Both the position numbers and the translations under genes were made by a program. From Sphagnum compactum (lineage: Eukaryota; Bryophyta; Sphagnopsida; Sphagnales), in the NCBI GenBank assembly GCA_965153455.1, contig OZ234495.1:12768875-12832874 (forward strand): DNA of 64,000 bases. The letters run 5' to 3'. The notes under the pieces were generated by a model that was given only the letters and a program-made list of their open reading frames with translations, had not been told where the DNA came from and searched no databases. Below, in pieces: positions 45,927-56,926 of this stretch; positions within the stretch are counted from its first letter, which is position 1; the number at the start of each line of letters is the position of its first letter.

Positions 45927-47588
45927 CTTATTTTTGGTATGAGCATTTTGGAAAGATGATATTTTTGGCTTGTGTGCTGAAACTGGAGACTAGGTATAAG
46001 AGTTCTAATCTCTTGAAGGATTTTGGTTCCTTATAGAGAGAGGATTTGTTTGGAAGATTATATTTTTGCATGGTGAAATATTTGAGTCTCCTTAATTCTT
46101 CTTTAATTTTGCCTTAAAATACTTTGTAATGTAAATGGCATGGCCACAATGTGACACACCCCTTGTTATTGTTATTCTTAATAAACTAATAATAGTACTT
46201 TCAATTAATCAAATATAAAGTAATATAATTTTAAATTATACTCTTTATATATATATATGATTTTTTTCAAATTATTATTACTATTATTTATTAAAAATTT
46301 TGGCACCTTGCATTGCACATTCTCTCCTTCTAATATTTCTTTGCAAGATGTAAATGTGTGTTCATACTTTACAAAACATTAACTATTAACCAATCATGAT
46401 TAGGGTGGACCAAAAATGTCTTATTATTTACAAAATTAGAGTATTTAATAAGATAGAAGAAATAGCCAATCATGTTTTACCACACACCAATTTGATTGGT
46501 CGACTCATTGTTTATTAAAAACAAACATTTTATACATACCACATATCGTAGCCTAGGGTCGGTTTCCACATTGACAAAACCCATATAATTTATTTTTTTC
46601 AAAAAATGAATTTGCTTTTAAATTTTGAAATTATATATTTTTCCATCGTTTACTATAATATTGTGATAGTGAAATTATTCAAAATGTAGCCTATGATAAT
46701 TATGATGATGATTTTCGACATGTCAAACTTCATATTTTCACAAAATTTCATTTCACTATTTTGAGGATTATTTACTGACAAAACTTGACTTTAGGGTAAG
46801 GGAATAGGCAAGAACATATAGCCCTTTGGAGGGAATAGAAATTGACAACCTTAACAATGATGGAATACGATTGAATGTCAATGTAGTCATTGTTAGTGAT
46901 AAATAAATTGGCCTTTGCAATGACAATGTAAGAAATAAACCAATTATTTAAAAACCCTATGATTAACAAGCCTACATACAATTTTTTCTTAATTGTTACG
47001 ACCCAAAGAATGTCACATTGTATTATTGTGTAAAGGTCTATATAGATTATTAATTTTTAAATATCATTTTCAAATCATTTAAAATCATTAAAAAGTAAGG
47101 ATAAACAACAAAATTATTAGTTGCAATGCTTTATAATGTTTTTGGGTATTTTAAAACCATCATAGTTATTTCAAACTTATTCAAATGTTCTCATAATATA
47201 TTTAATACAATATTGTATAAGTACAACAAGCGTTTCAAACATTAACCCAAATTACTAATGAAGAACATGTAAAATTAAACAATCCTATATCTAGTCATCT
47301 TTATAATCATATATTTGAAATGATCACAATCACAAAGGTCACATGGAATTGATGTTTATGACTATGACCATGTCTATTACTTGATGTTTAAGATAACGAG
47401 TTTGAATGAATGATATAGTCATATAGTCATTAGTGGCATATACAATTGCAAATTTGTAATCATGGATGTAGTCATACAGTTAGGGTTTTGAAAAATTGAA
47501 TAAATTGTTGCCAAACGTATCAAAATTATCATTAAATTTTTTTTAAAAATTCAACAAATCATTATGTGTGTAATTATTTTTTGAAAAT
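45927..47588. other. AT-rich gene-free stretch
   Basis: AT-rich with a (TA)n run near 46248-46258 and many poly-A/T tracts. No coding segment is supported. Confidence 0.4.
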
Positions 47589-48400
47589 TTGAACATTATT
47601 GTGTGTGGAGATTTTGGTCAAGTTCCACCAACACAAGATGCAACATGGATAATCACAAAATCATATGAAGGTCTGAATAGATTAGCTCCAAACTTTCGGC
47701 AAGAGAAAATCAAATGTTATGAATTACATAATGCAATGCATCAAAATGACATGCAACATATAAAATACACTCAAACAAATTTCAAGTAGCTACAACAAAC
47801 CAATATGTACATAAGCGTAATAAATAATTTATGTTTACAATCACCTTTTAGTACTCCTACAAGGCCGTATTTATTTTATAAGAATAAAAACGTTATCGAA
47901 TATAATTTTAAGGCTTTCCCTCAAAATATAGGTCAAACATATACACTTGAAGCAACTAACACATGACACAATTCACTTTTCTCGGCATACAAACTTTCAA
48001 ATGATCCAAGTAAAATAACATGATTGCATAAAATTATGCAAATGAATACATATATGCTCGTTGAACTTTATGTTAAAAATTATTTGGTATTTAACAAACT
48101 TGAATAGATAGATTATTCAAAACCACTTTTTCCTTTAACTTGGATTGAATATTTGAAGCTAAAAGTTAAATCACTAACACGATATTATAAAAAATAATTT
48201 TCATAGACAAAAAGATTAATTAAACCCACGTGGACACCACTACCTTCAATAAAAGAAATACACATTGGAAGAATCAATTGCATTCTGTAAGTAGAATACA
48301 ATTTGCTATTCGATAGGCCACTTCAAAAAGAATTCGCCAATCACAAGGTTGATTGTTAGATGAAATGGTTTTTGGGCTTAGAAATATATGCAAACATGGA
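47589..48400 (+). pseudogene. PIF1-like helicase remnant
   Basis: The plus strand reads NIIVCGDFGQVPPTQDATW, then KSYEGLNRLAPNFRQEKIKC and YELHNAMHQNDM. GDFGQVPP is the conserved motif that follows Walker B in PIF1-family helicases (usually GDFxQLPPV). After a stop and frame changes come KNKNVIEYNFKAF (47880-47920) and, near 48220-48310, IKPTWTPLPSIKEIHIGRIN, which keep coding character. Stops are frequent and Walker A is not seen. Such helicases occur as host genes and in Helitrons; with no other Helitron hallmark found, the origin is open. Confidence 0.6.
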
Positions 48401-49778
48401 CCAACTTATACAACTTTCTCTCACATAGGAACCACAAAATAATTATATGTTTTAGCTCCATTTAAACATTAGAAAATTTGCATCTATGATTATGTTTCAC
48501 AAGAAACATCGAAACTTAATCACATGCAAAATGAAATCTTTTTGGTTTTGAGGCTTAAATCATGGTGACATTCTTACAATGTAATTGAATGTACTAATAA
48601 AAATTCATTACCCTAAATATTATGAAGATCTTCAAGTTCATTTTAGCCTTCAAGCATCACATATACTACTTAAATTCAATCATCTTGTAATGTCAAAAAA
48701 TGTGTGAATACAACAAGGTAGAAATATCTTTTTCAATGGACCTTGAAGCCTACTATAATAATATGAATCTTCAATCTTATGAGACATCATGTACATATCA
48801 TTGAATTTAATTTATTGCAACAACTTTTAATCCATTTACAATAATTGTTGTTCACAACATTTCAATATATGAATTTTCACACTCTACTAAATCGCAAGTA
48901 TTTTTAGAGATACTACATGAACTCCAAAAAGAATCACCAACATTTTGTCCACTAGTAATTCTTTGATGATCACCAATTTCAATGTTCATATGCTACAATT
49001 CCCTACTTAATGCATTGCATAAGGGTCACAATTCAAAATATGTCCAAAGTGGCTCCAAAGTTTCAAGAACCAACAAAATTAACAAATAAAAGTTGATACC
49101 ATAGTACTACAAGATATAATGCATTATTTGATCCCACATGGACAAATGTCTTGGGCAAAAAACAATTGAAAAGGTCGAGGCACTAAAGGCAATTGGCTAC
49201 ACTATTGTAAACTTATATATTTTGCATTTAAATTTCCAAATCATACATACCTATATATATAATAATAGAGATTTACACAATGTTTATTTTATTTTATACA
49301 ATTCACATTAAATGTATGCGTACATATATCTTATATGAATATTGGATGACCATGTAATTTGAATTCCGTAGTTAAAACATTGATTTGCAAAGAACTAGGT
49401 TTAGTTTTAAATTTTAGTAAGTTTGGATTAGGGATAGAACCTTTCATGGTGAGCCACTTTGTTTAAAATTTGGTTAGATTGTAACTTGTAACCTTCCCAA
49501 ACTAACCCCACCCCCCTCCTCCCCCACTTTAGTATGGCCAGAAAGCCCTTGATGACACTTAACGAGCATATTTATCATTTCACAAATTTTGGACCAATGT
49601 AGAGCAAAAGTTATTTGATTTAAAAGAATTTTCAACTCTAGAATTTCATTTAAAAATGGCTAGTCTAGCAAGGTTCCCTAAAGACTCTGAAATTAAGCTC
49701 AATTTGATTGAAATAATAGTGAGATGGGTGAACTTACAAGTATAAAATACACACAAATATGGAATGCCTTGGATGGAT
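48401..49778. other. AT-rich gene-free stretch
   Basis: Possible further decayed downstream sequence of the helicase remnant up to about 49.2 kb. A pyrimidine run (CCCCACCCCCCTCCTCCCCC) lies near 49506. No gene. Confidence 0.35.
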
Positions 49779-50174
49779 GGACCAGTGCACCATCCATCCA
49801 CTGGATGCCTGTTATTACTCAGTTGTGGATGAACAGAACCTCAACTGAGTTACTATTTGGTTTCACCTTGGTAACGAATTCTGCAGGAAATAGGTCTCAT
49901 ATATAGGCAGATAGGTAGGAAAATAGGTAACTACTACTAAATAGGTAAGTAGATGGTTTATACATAGGTAAGGGCTGTTTTTACTACCTACCTGCTTACT
50001 AACAACCTGCTTGCTTGTGGGTTGTTAGTATGTAGGTAGGACAAAAGAAAAAAGAAACAACCGAGCTAACCACCATGGTTAACTTGGAAACTGGAACCCA
50101 ACAGAAAATTATTTCCTGATCAACTTTCCATTCATCCTTCATGGTGCACTGGTGGATGCTGGTTCATTGTGGCC
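49779..50174 (+). mobile_element. MITE family A, copy 4 (left terminus lost)
   Basis: The interior and right end (GATGCTGGTTCATTGTGGCC) match the other copies. The left terminal repeat is reduced to GACCAGTGCACC. Confidence 0.8.
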
Positions 50175-50609
50175 CAAGCAACCTTGTCTCTACCTCCCAA
50201 AGCTGTGGGTGTTCAACCCCATGAGATTGAATGGGAGGTTTGAGGATGTTTATTATAAAAAAATCACTAATTGTTCCTCCTCCTCCTCCTTTTGATACAA
50301 TGAGTATCAAAAGTTCTCTTATTTCAAAAATTATATTTCAAAATTAAATGAAAATTAAATCAATTCTACCAAAAAAATTATATGTCAATAGTTCATCCCG
50401 TTCAAAAGAATCTTCAAATTCTTCTAACTCTTTCTCAAAATTTAAATCATTTTCAATTAGCTACACCAAATTGAAAGTGGTTTACAATCAATTCTAGGAT
50501 CGCTTGGCTAGTTTTTTTTTTTCTCTAAAATTTTGATTGTAAATGACATGTTCTCAAGTTTGTAAGTATCCATGTTAAAAAAATATTCCTTTCAGTCTCA
50601 ATTTGTGAC
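50175..50609. other. Stretch without a supported gene
   Basis: Contains CTCCTCCTCCTCC (about 50277-50290) and AT-rich sequence. A tRNA B-box-like GGGTGTTCAACCCC lies near 50207, but no A box was found. Confidence 0.3.
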
Positions 50610-53600
50610 TTAACAATCCTTAGGGTTTGACAAGCAAAAAAAAACAATAGTAGGAAACATGGCTTCATGTTTTACCCACCATTGGAGAGGCCACTTGATT
50701 TTTTTGGAATCAACTTGGTAACATTTGAAAATCAACATTTGCCTTGTGACAATTTTTATTGTTGGCTCACTTGTGATGGAAGTTTGTTCAAAAATATCCA
50801 AATCAAAATCTGCATATGTTGTTTGATCTACACGACCAACTTTACATTCTACCATTGGGGTGTAAATAATGATAACATTTTAAAAGTGTAGGATATAATG
50901 ATCGTCTATCATATTCTTCAACAATGTTCATCCTTTTTTCACGACCAACAAAATAAAATACTAGATGAAGGCTTTTAAATATAGGGTCTAGCATTAAACG
51001 TAACATGTTATAAGACCCTTTTTTTTTCCAAATTTTTAAAAAGAAAAGGAATGATTCCAAAACATCATAAACTTCTTGTAAAGGGGTGAAATTGTGGCCC
51101 CCAATCATTATCGTCCTTTAGGAGTTAAGATTAAGGGAACAAGGTCAACACCTTAGTACCCAAAGAAGAAACTACCTTCACTTGCTTATTTTACTACAAC
51201 TATTCAAATAATAGGTAAAAAGTCATACAAAGAACAAAAGAACAGGGTAAGGTCTGTTGTCCAAAAGTAGACCTATCGTCTTGTCTATAGGCTACTCAAG
51301 AGGTGCTAAAGGAAGAAAATATAAAAAGGCAACATGGGAAATGAAAATAATTAAAGAGTAACTACTTTCTCTAGCTTTGTAATATTTTCAATGCCCTGGA
51401 TGTTGCCCTAATGGGTCTACAGGCCCACAGTTACTGTCCAACCTTAATAGCGCTTGCAAATCCTTTGGTAACTTTGCCTATTGTCTGCAATACCCCCAAC
51501 ATGTTTCCCCAATGTTGCTTACTGTCTATAATAAACTGCATTCACTCAAGGTTGTTGCCTACCATCTATAATGGTCCCTCCTAGCCTATAGATTTCTACC
51601 TTCAAATGTTTCCCTTCTTCCTATTACAACATACTAACTATTACCTTCGTATGGTAGCCAATATCTTACTACTTTAAAGGCTACCACTTAGTATACATAT
51701 ATTGTTTTCTATTCTAGAAAAAATGTAGAATTACCATGAAAGAGGGGCAACATTGTATAATCTTAAACTACGCTATTTTTCACATCTCATAATAGAATGA
51801 ATGCACACAAAACCCATAGAAATCCTCAACCATTTTCCATTAGAGTCACACAAAAATACAAATACATTTCCCATTATTCTCTCCTCCCTAACGTTACATC
51901 ACACACTTTTCCAAGAGAGTCCTTCTCTCCAACAACCAACTACAAAAGTATTGAATGCCATAGAAGTCCTCCAAATCCTCCTCTAATCTTCCTTCTTCAC
52001 AAATCCATAGAAGGCCCACATTAACCTCATGAAAATAGGGCCCTTATCCTAATACCTTCCTAAAAATCTCTTAGATGATTGGGTAGATTACCCCCTAACC
52101 ACTCACTAACATAAACTATTTAATCCCACTAGCTTGACCCCTTTGGTAAAAGATGGTAAATCTACCATTAGTAATTGTTAGTTAATAGGATGCCTAGGGG
52201 TATTAACTACTTAGAGATTTTTACCCTTTAACATTTCCTACTAAATATTGGTAGCAAATAAATATAACTCAAAAGCAATTCCAAAATCATCATCAATCAA
52301 ACTAACTTGGGCAGGTGAGTTTGTAACTTTTTCCTTACATGTCAAAAACATGGTAATGGAAGATTACAATGAAGATAATCAATAATTATTTGAGAAATGT
52401 GCCAAGTAAGAAAAAGGGGCACCTTGCCACTAATTTTGACAATATTATGCTTATTGTAATAAAAGATAATAACACCTTTGAATTGCAATACTTCTTGGGA
52501 CATAATGATTTTATTAGCAAACTTGTAACAATTAAACAAATGTTACATATGTATCAAAGCAACATAATTGAATATAAAAAAATTCCATTAAAAAAAGATT
52601 TTTAAAAATAAAAGATAAAAAATTCACCTTGTTTTCACTAGAGTATCCAATTTTCTAGGGCAAATGTTCGAATTTAAGCATGCTTTGTTCCATTCATGTC
52701 TACCTTTCCTTGATTTTTTTGGCCAAATTATACATTTCTGCAAATATGACTAGACAAATTTGATAGAAATAAACCGAAGGTCTTTGCACAACTTTTCATT
52801 AGTTGTAGCATACTAACATGCCTTGGAAAAACATGGCCAAAACAAGTGCCTTGGAAACTTTCATCTAACCTAAAACTTCACATTTGACAATTGATTTCAA
52901 GGTAGTTGTCATTGTAGTTAAATTTGACCTTTCATTTTTCACATATGGAATATTATTTTTTCAATCCATATTGATCAAGTAGTTTTATCAAGTTGGTAGC
53001 CAAAGCTTGATCAATAAATGTTGTTGCTTTAAATAGCCCAATAGCCATTTGTTTAGGCTCCCAATCATATTTTTAAAATTTAATCACACAAAAAAAATAT
53101 TATGTGCCCCCTTGGACATCCATAAGTCAAGACTTGTTATAAATATACAATCTCTTAATTTTGGCAAAACATATATTTGTTTTATTTTTCCCACCAATTT
53201 AGGTAATATTTCATGAAAATTTTATTTTCCAAGAAAGGAAGATAATTTGAAGATATAGATGCAAAATTAGATGCTTAAACAAAACACTTCCCACAACCTT
53301 CAATGGCAATTGATTTTTCACAATTAAAAGACCAAGGTCCTGCAAAAAGTCTTTATGCTTTTCATCATCCTTTTAGAAAGGATTTTCAACATATTTTTTT
53401 TTAATATTACACTACTTGAAACATTCATTCTTTTTTTTCCTAGTTGTCTTTCAATTGGTCCTCTTATTAGAGCGTTTACATTTTCATTAATTTTTTTGAC
53501 ATTTGTTGCATGATCATTATCCATATGTTTTTTTGGAGATGTTATGCCATATGTCTTATAATACGTTATAAATCATTTTCTTTCTTTTGTGTTTGGATTA

Positions 53601-53921
53601 AAAGCATGCACAAGACTATTGTAACAAAACACATCTCATGATTTGAGGATTTCCAAGATCAACTTTTTGTCATCATTTACACAATAAAAAGCCCAACAAA
53701 TTGGATTCCTATTATGACCTCTCCATATTTTCCTCTTAGTATGTAATGTTTGAAGGTTTCCTTCCATTTCATTCTTTTTCATTAAGAGCAATTCTTTTTG
53801 CATTAGTTTGTTCTATTGTACTTTGTTTTGTTTGAAAGCTAACATTAAAAATTTCATCTTCCATATTACATTCATTTTCACCATCTATTATCATCACATT
53901 TTCATTTTGACTCGATTCCAT
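50610..53921 (-). pseudogene. hAT (DUF659-type) transposase pseudogene, split by repeat R
   Basis: The minus strand, in order and over several frames, gives: a start MESSQNENVMIIDGENECN at 53921; a BED-like region (RNPICWAFYC, 53700-53740); DFLQDLGLLIVKNQLPLKVV (about 53290-53345); LMDVQGGT (about 53120); YDWEPKQMAIGLFKATTFID with NLIKLLDQYGLKK (about 52960-53060); LDESFQGTCFGHVF (about 52820-52865); and, beyond the insertion, LRLMLDPIFKSLHL, GREKRMNIVEEYDRRSLYP (50842-51080) and PLQWWVKHEAMFPT (about 50665-50705), the hAT dimerisation motif. Stops and frameshifts are plentiful. Repeat R (51083-52236) interrupts the gene between the DUF659 and C-terminal parts. The order is that of complete hAT transposases, so it is a dead former autonomous element or a domesticated relative. 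Confidence 0.75.
51083..52236 (-). repeat. Dispersed repeat R, copy 2, inserted in the hAT pseudogene
   Basis: The reverse complement matches copy 1 at 28574-29715 from TGTTAAAGGG (at 52236) to ATAATGAT and a little beyond (to about 51083). It breaks the transposase reading frame order, so it was inserted after that element. It may be a solo LTR or another non-autonomous element. No clear target-site duplication was seen. Confidence 0.7.
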
Positions 53922-54539
53922 TTCTTACAAGCTATTAGATAGGTTAAAGGAGAAATTAAAAATAAGTATAAAATTTACCAAAATTATGGGTCTTGGTTTT
54001 AATTATTTAATTTACCAAAAAAATCAAACAAATAATATAAGCAATTCCAAGCAACTAAGGTAGTTTTAGTTTTCTAATCTACCCAAAGAACATCAAACAA
54101 AAAATTACAAATAACTAAGGCAATTACAAGCATTTACATGATTATTGAGGGATTATTAAAGTTAAAGATGTACAAAAAATGGTTATAAGGTGAAGATTTG
54201 TTAGTGCACTCTTGCTTTTGCACAGGACAAAATATATGCAACATGTTTAATTAGAATAAAAACAAAACCTAAAGAATCTGAAAACACGCATTCGAAATAA
54301 AATCAAGACAATGAAAAATGAAAAATAAAATAAAATGAAAAAAATGGCATTTCAAGGAAAGAAACTCCATAAAAAATTAAAGAAATAAAAAAGCTTTCCA
54401 AATTGTAATTGAAGAAAAAACTTGAAATTTCAAACCTACACACTTGCAAAGGAAAATACAAATAGGAAATATTAGTCTAAAAACCCAAAGAACACCAACA
54501 TAGCACAATAAGGAGACACTAATAAACAACAATAGAATA
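53922..54539. other. AT-rich stretch upstream of the hAT pseudogene
   Basis: Likely the 5' non-coding part of the hAT element. No coding segment and no terminal repeat was identified. Confidence 0.3.
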
Positions 54540-55250
54540 CAACAAGATGACATCGACAAACATTAGAGTTCAACAAGGTACATGAGGTAAGGAGGCATTG
54601 ACAAACAATAACAAAACACATCAAGGTGGCAACAACGAGCACTAATAAAACACAACAAGGAGGTGTAGACCAACACTAGAGCACAACAACAAGGCATTGA
54701 CGAACACCAACAAAACACAACTAGGAGGTGTCAATGAACATCAATAGAACACAACTAGGAAGTGCTGATGAGCACCAACGAAGCACAACTAAGAGGCATC
54801 GACGAGCACCAAAATAATGTAGTTAGGAAGAATTGACGAACAACAATAAAACACAACTAAGAAGCACTGATAAGCACCAATAATGCACAACTAGAAGGCA
54901 TTGACAAACAACAAAGCACAATTAGGAAACATCAATGAGCACCAACAGACCACGACAAGGAGGTGCGCACCAATAAACCACGACAAGGAGGTGTCGACAG
55001 ACCAAGCACCAACAAAGCAAAGCAAAAACATGTTGACGAGCATCAACAAACTATAGCAAGGAGGTACCAACAAACACCAACAAAGCAAAGCAAGGATGTG
55101 CTAATGAACATCAATAGACCACAACAATGAGGCGCCAAAAAGAATCAATAAAACAAAACAAGAATGCACCAATAGAGCACAACAAGGACGCACCAAAAAA
55201 AACACCAACAGACCATAACAAGGACGCGCTGAAAAATACCAACAAAGAAG
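54540..55250. repeat. Diverged minisatellite, about 34-bp unit
   Basis: Roughly twenty units of the type AGGAGGTGTCAATGAACATC followed by AATAGAACACAACT, each with many substitutions. The word CACAACAAGGAGG or close variants (CACAACTAGGAGG, CACGACAAGGAGG) marks each period. Short minus-strand ORFs rich in Cys/Leu/Val arise from it and are not genes. Confidence 0.8.
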
Positions 55251-55695
55251 CAAGGAGACAATGCAAACTATGAGGAAAGAAAAACACAATATTACAATGA
55301 TTAATCAAAGCAAAAATCGAAAACATACACTGAAACACTAAGCATATCTTGAAATTGCTAAACATTTAAATTGCTCATTTATAAGGAGAGTGAGAGAGGA
55401 GAAGAAAAGAGTCCAAGGGCGGCTCTAGTTCTGTGGTGCAATTGGAAACCTTTTCAAAAAAAAAAAAAACCCTACCAACCACTACCAATTACCACACTAA
55501 ACGACACTTATTCAACTTCACTTGGTTTTGTTCAAATATAGACTATTTCCCATCTGTGAAAAACCCATCAATTTTTATGTAGTGCATATTGAGTACAATT
55601 GTAATTGCATACTTTTGCAAAGTACCTTACAAACTTTCTTTGTTTCTAATCACCATTTTCATTTGTGCTAGTGTAGGGTAATATGCCCAAGGAGC
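55251..55695. other. Stretch without a gene
   Basis: AT-rich with an A run at 55457-55470. Nothing supported. Confidence 0.35.
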
Positions 55696-55701
55696 GAGCG
55701 A

Positions 55702-55870
55702 GGTTCCTAAAGTAAGCACCCACATAAGGTGGAGCCAAGGGGCACTTACTTTGCGGGGTGTTCCTAAAGTAAGCACCCACCTAAGGACGCGCCAAGGGGC
55801 ACTTACTTTAGGAACTTACTTCTACTAAAGGTTCCCAAAGGTTCCCCAAGGAGCAGGTCAATTCCTAAGG
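55702..55870. repeat. Duplicated hairpin repeat
   Basis: GTTCCTAAAGTAAG occurs at about 55703 and 55760, and its exact complement CTTACTTTAGGAAC at 55802-55815. The block GTTCCTAAAGTAAGCACCCA ... CCAAGGGGCACTTACTTT is present twice in tandem (about 57 bp apart). It could fold into a strong hairpin. Confidence 0.7.
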
Positions 55871-55959
55871 AACCCTAAGTCTTTAGGAACCTTTAATTCC
55901 CTGATTTTGTTGTGCTTCGAATTTCTTTGAACACTTTCTAACAATCTCCTTCTTGCAGG

Positions 55960-56880
55960 CTATTGAAGAACAAGTTCATGTGGATAGACCAGAAAGCAAG
56001 AGAAATCAAACACCAATTCATGATTTCATTGAAGATGACCAAAAACACTCAGCACCTAGAAGATGCAATCTGGGACTCTCATTCATTAGAACAGTCTGGA
56101 CTTGTTGCTTTGCTTTCAAAGTTCCATGCTCTTATGTCAGTTCAATTGCAGTCTTAAGAACCACATACCTACTTTACTGGTTTGCTCATGCAGATGAAAT
56201 TGGCAGACAATGAAGACATGGTTCTGGGAAGAACTAGTTTGCAAGCTCCAGTAGATGGATGAAGAACTCAAAAGATTGATGCAAGCTGCTCACAATTTAG
56301 CCTTCATGATGTAAGTGTTTAATATTACAGGAATTCATGTATTTACATTACAAGTCATTTGTACAGTTGCAATACTGAATCTAACCACAGGTGTTGCCAA
56401 GGATACCTTTGAATTGCCACTGGCTGGATTGCTAGCTTGCACATGCATCTACTGTGAATGCAAAGATCCACCTGTTAGAGGAGAAACTATGAAATAATGG
56501 ACGCTGGAATGCATCAACTTCTCACAAGACCCAATAAGTAATTTTTACATGATTAAGAAATCTGGTACCTGAGGCATAACTTTTGCACCATAACTTTTGG
56601 CTTCTGGTACAGAGAAATCATTCCCCTGCCACAGCCTCCACTTGATCAGAGTGCCCATCTAGCAACAGCAATATCTTGCACCTCATGGGGTTGCAGCAAT
56701 TTGTCCTTCCATATCTGGATCTTTACTCCATTGCTGTTTTAGCAAGTTTGTTGAATCTGAGCAGACTGTTGGGCAGCCTCGATTTCTCTGACCAGTCCAA
56801 TGTTCTTCAAAGATTGTTTCCAGTTTGTGACCAATCTGTAGGGGGCAACAATACAAAGGTGACAGCTGTACACTGAGCTA
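55960..56880 (+). CDS. Putative gene (exon-like segments), identity unknown
   Basis: After CTTGCAG (55959) the plus strand reads KNKFMWIDQKAREIKHQF, MISLKMTKNTQHLED and LEQSGLVALLSKFHALMSVQ, ending in a TTGCAG-like border near 56153. Next come KLADNEDMVLGRTSLQAP (about 56193-56247) and DEELKRLMQAAHNLAFM with a GTAAGT donor at about 56310. A further segment from an AG near 56612 reads IPLPQPPLDQSAHLATAISC. The segments are charged and coiled-coil-like, in keeping with a cytoskeletal or complex-forming protein, but I do not recognise the family. Frame joins are not all resolved, so a decayed gene cannot be excluded. It would converge tail-to-tail with CGLD27. Confidence 0.35.
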
Positions 56881-56926
56881 AGTATGTTCAGTTTCAACAG
56901 AAAATGTGGTGCAGAGAAGACTGAGG

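Noticed and set aside
50200-50230. tRNA/SINE B box GGTGTTCAACCCC
   Set aside because: No A box at the right distance; probably chance.
54891-55365. Cys/Leu-rich minus-strand ORFs
   Set aside because: Periodic translations of the 34-bp minisatellite.
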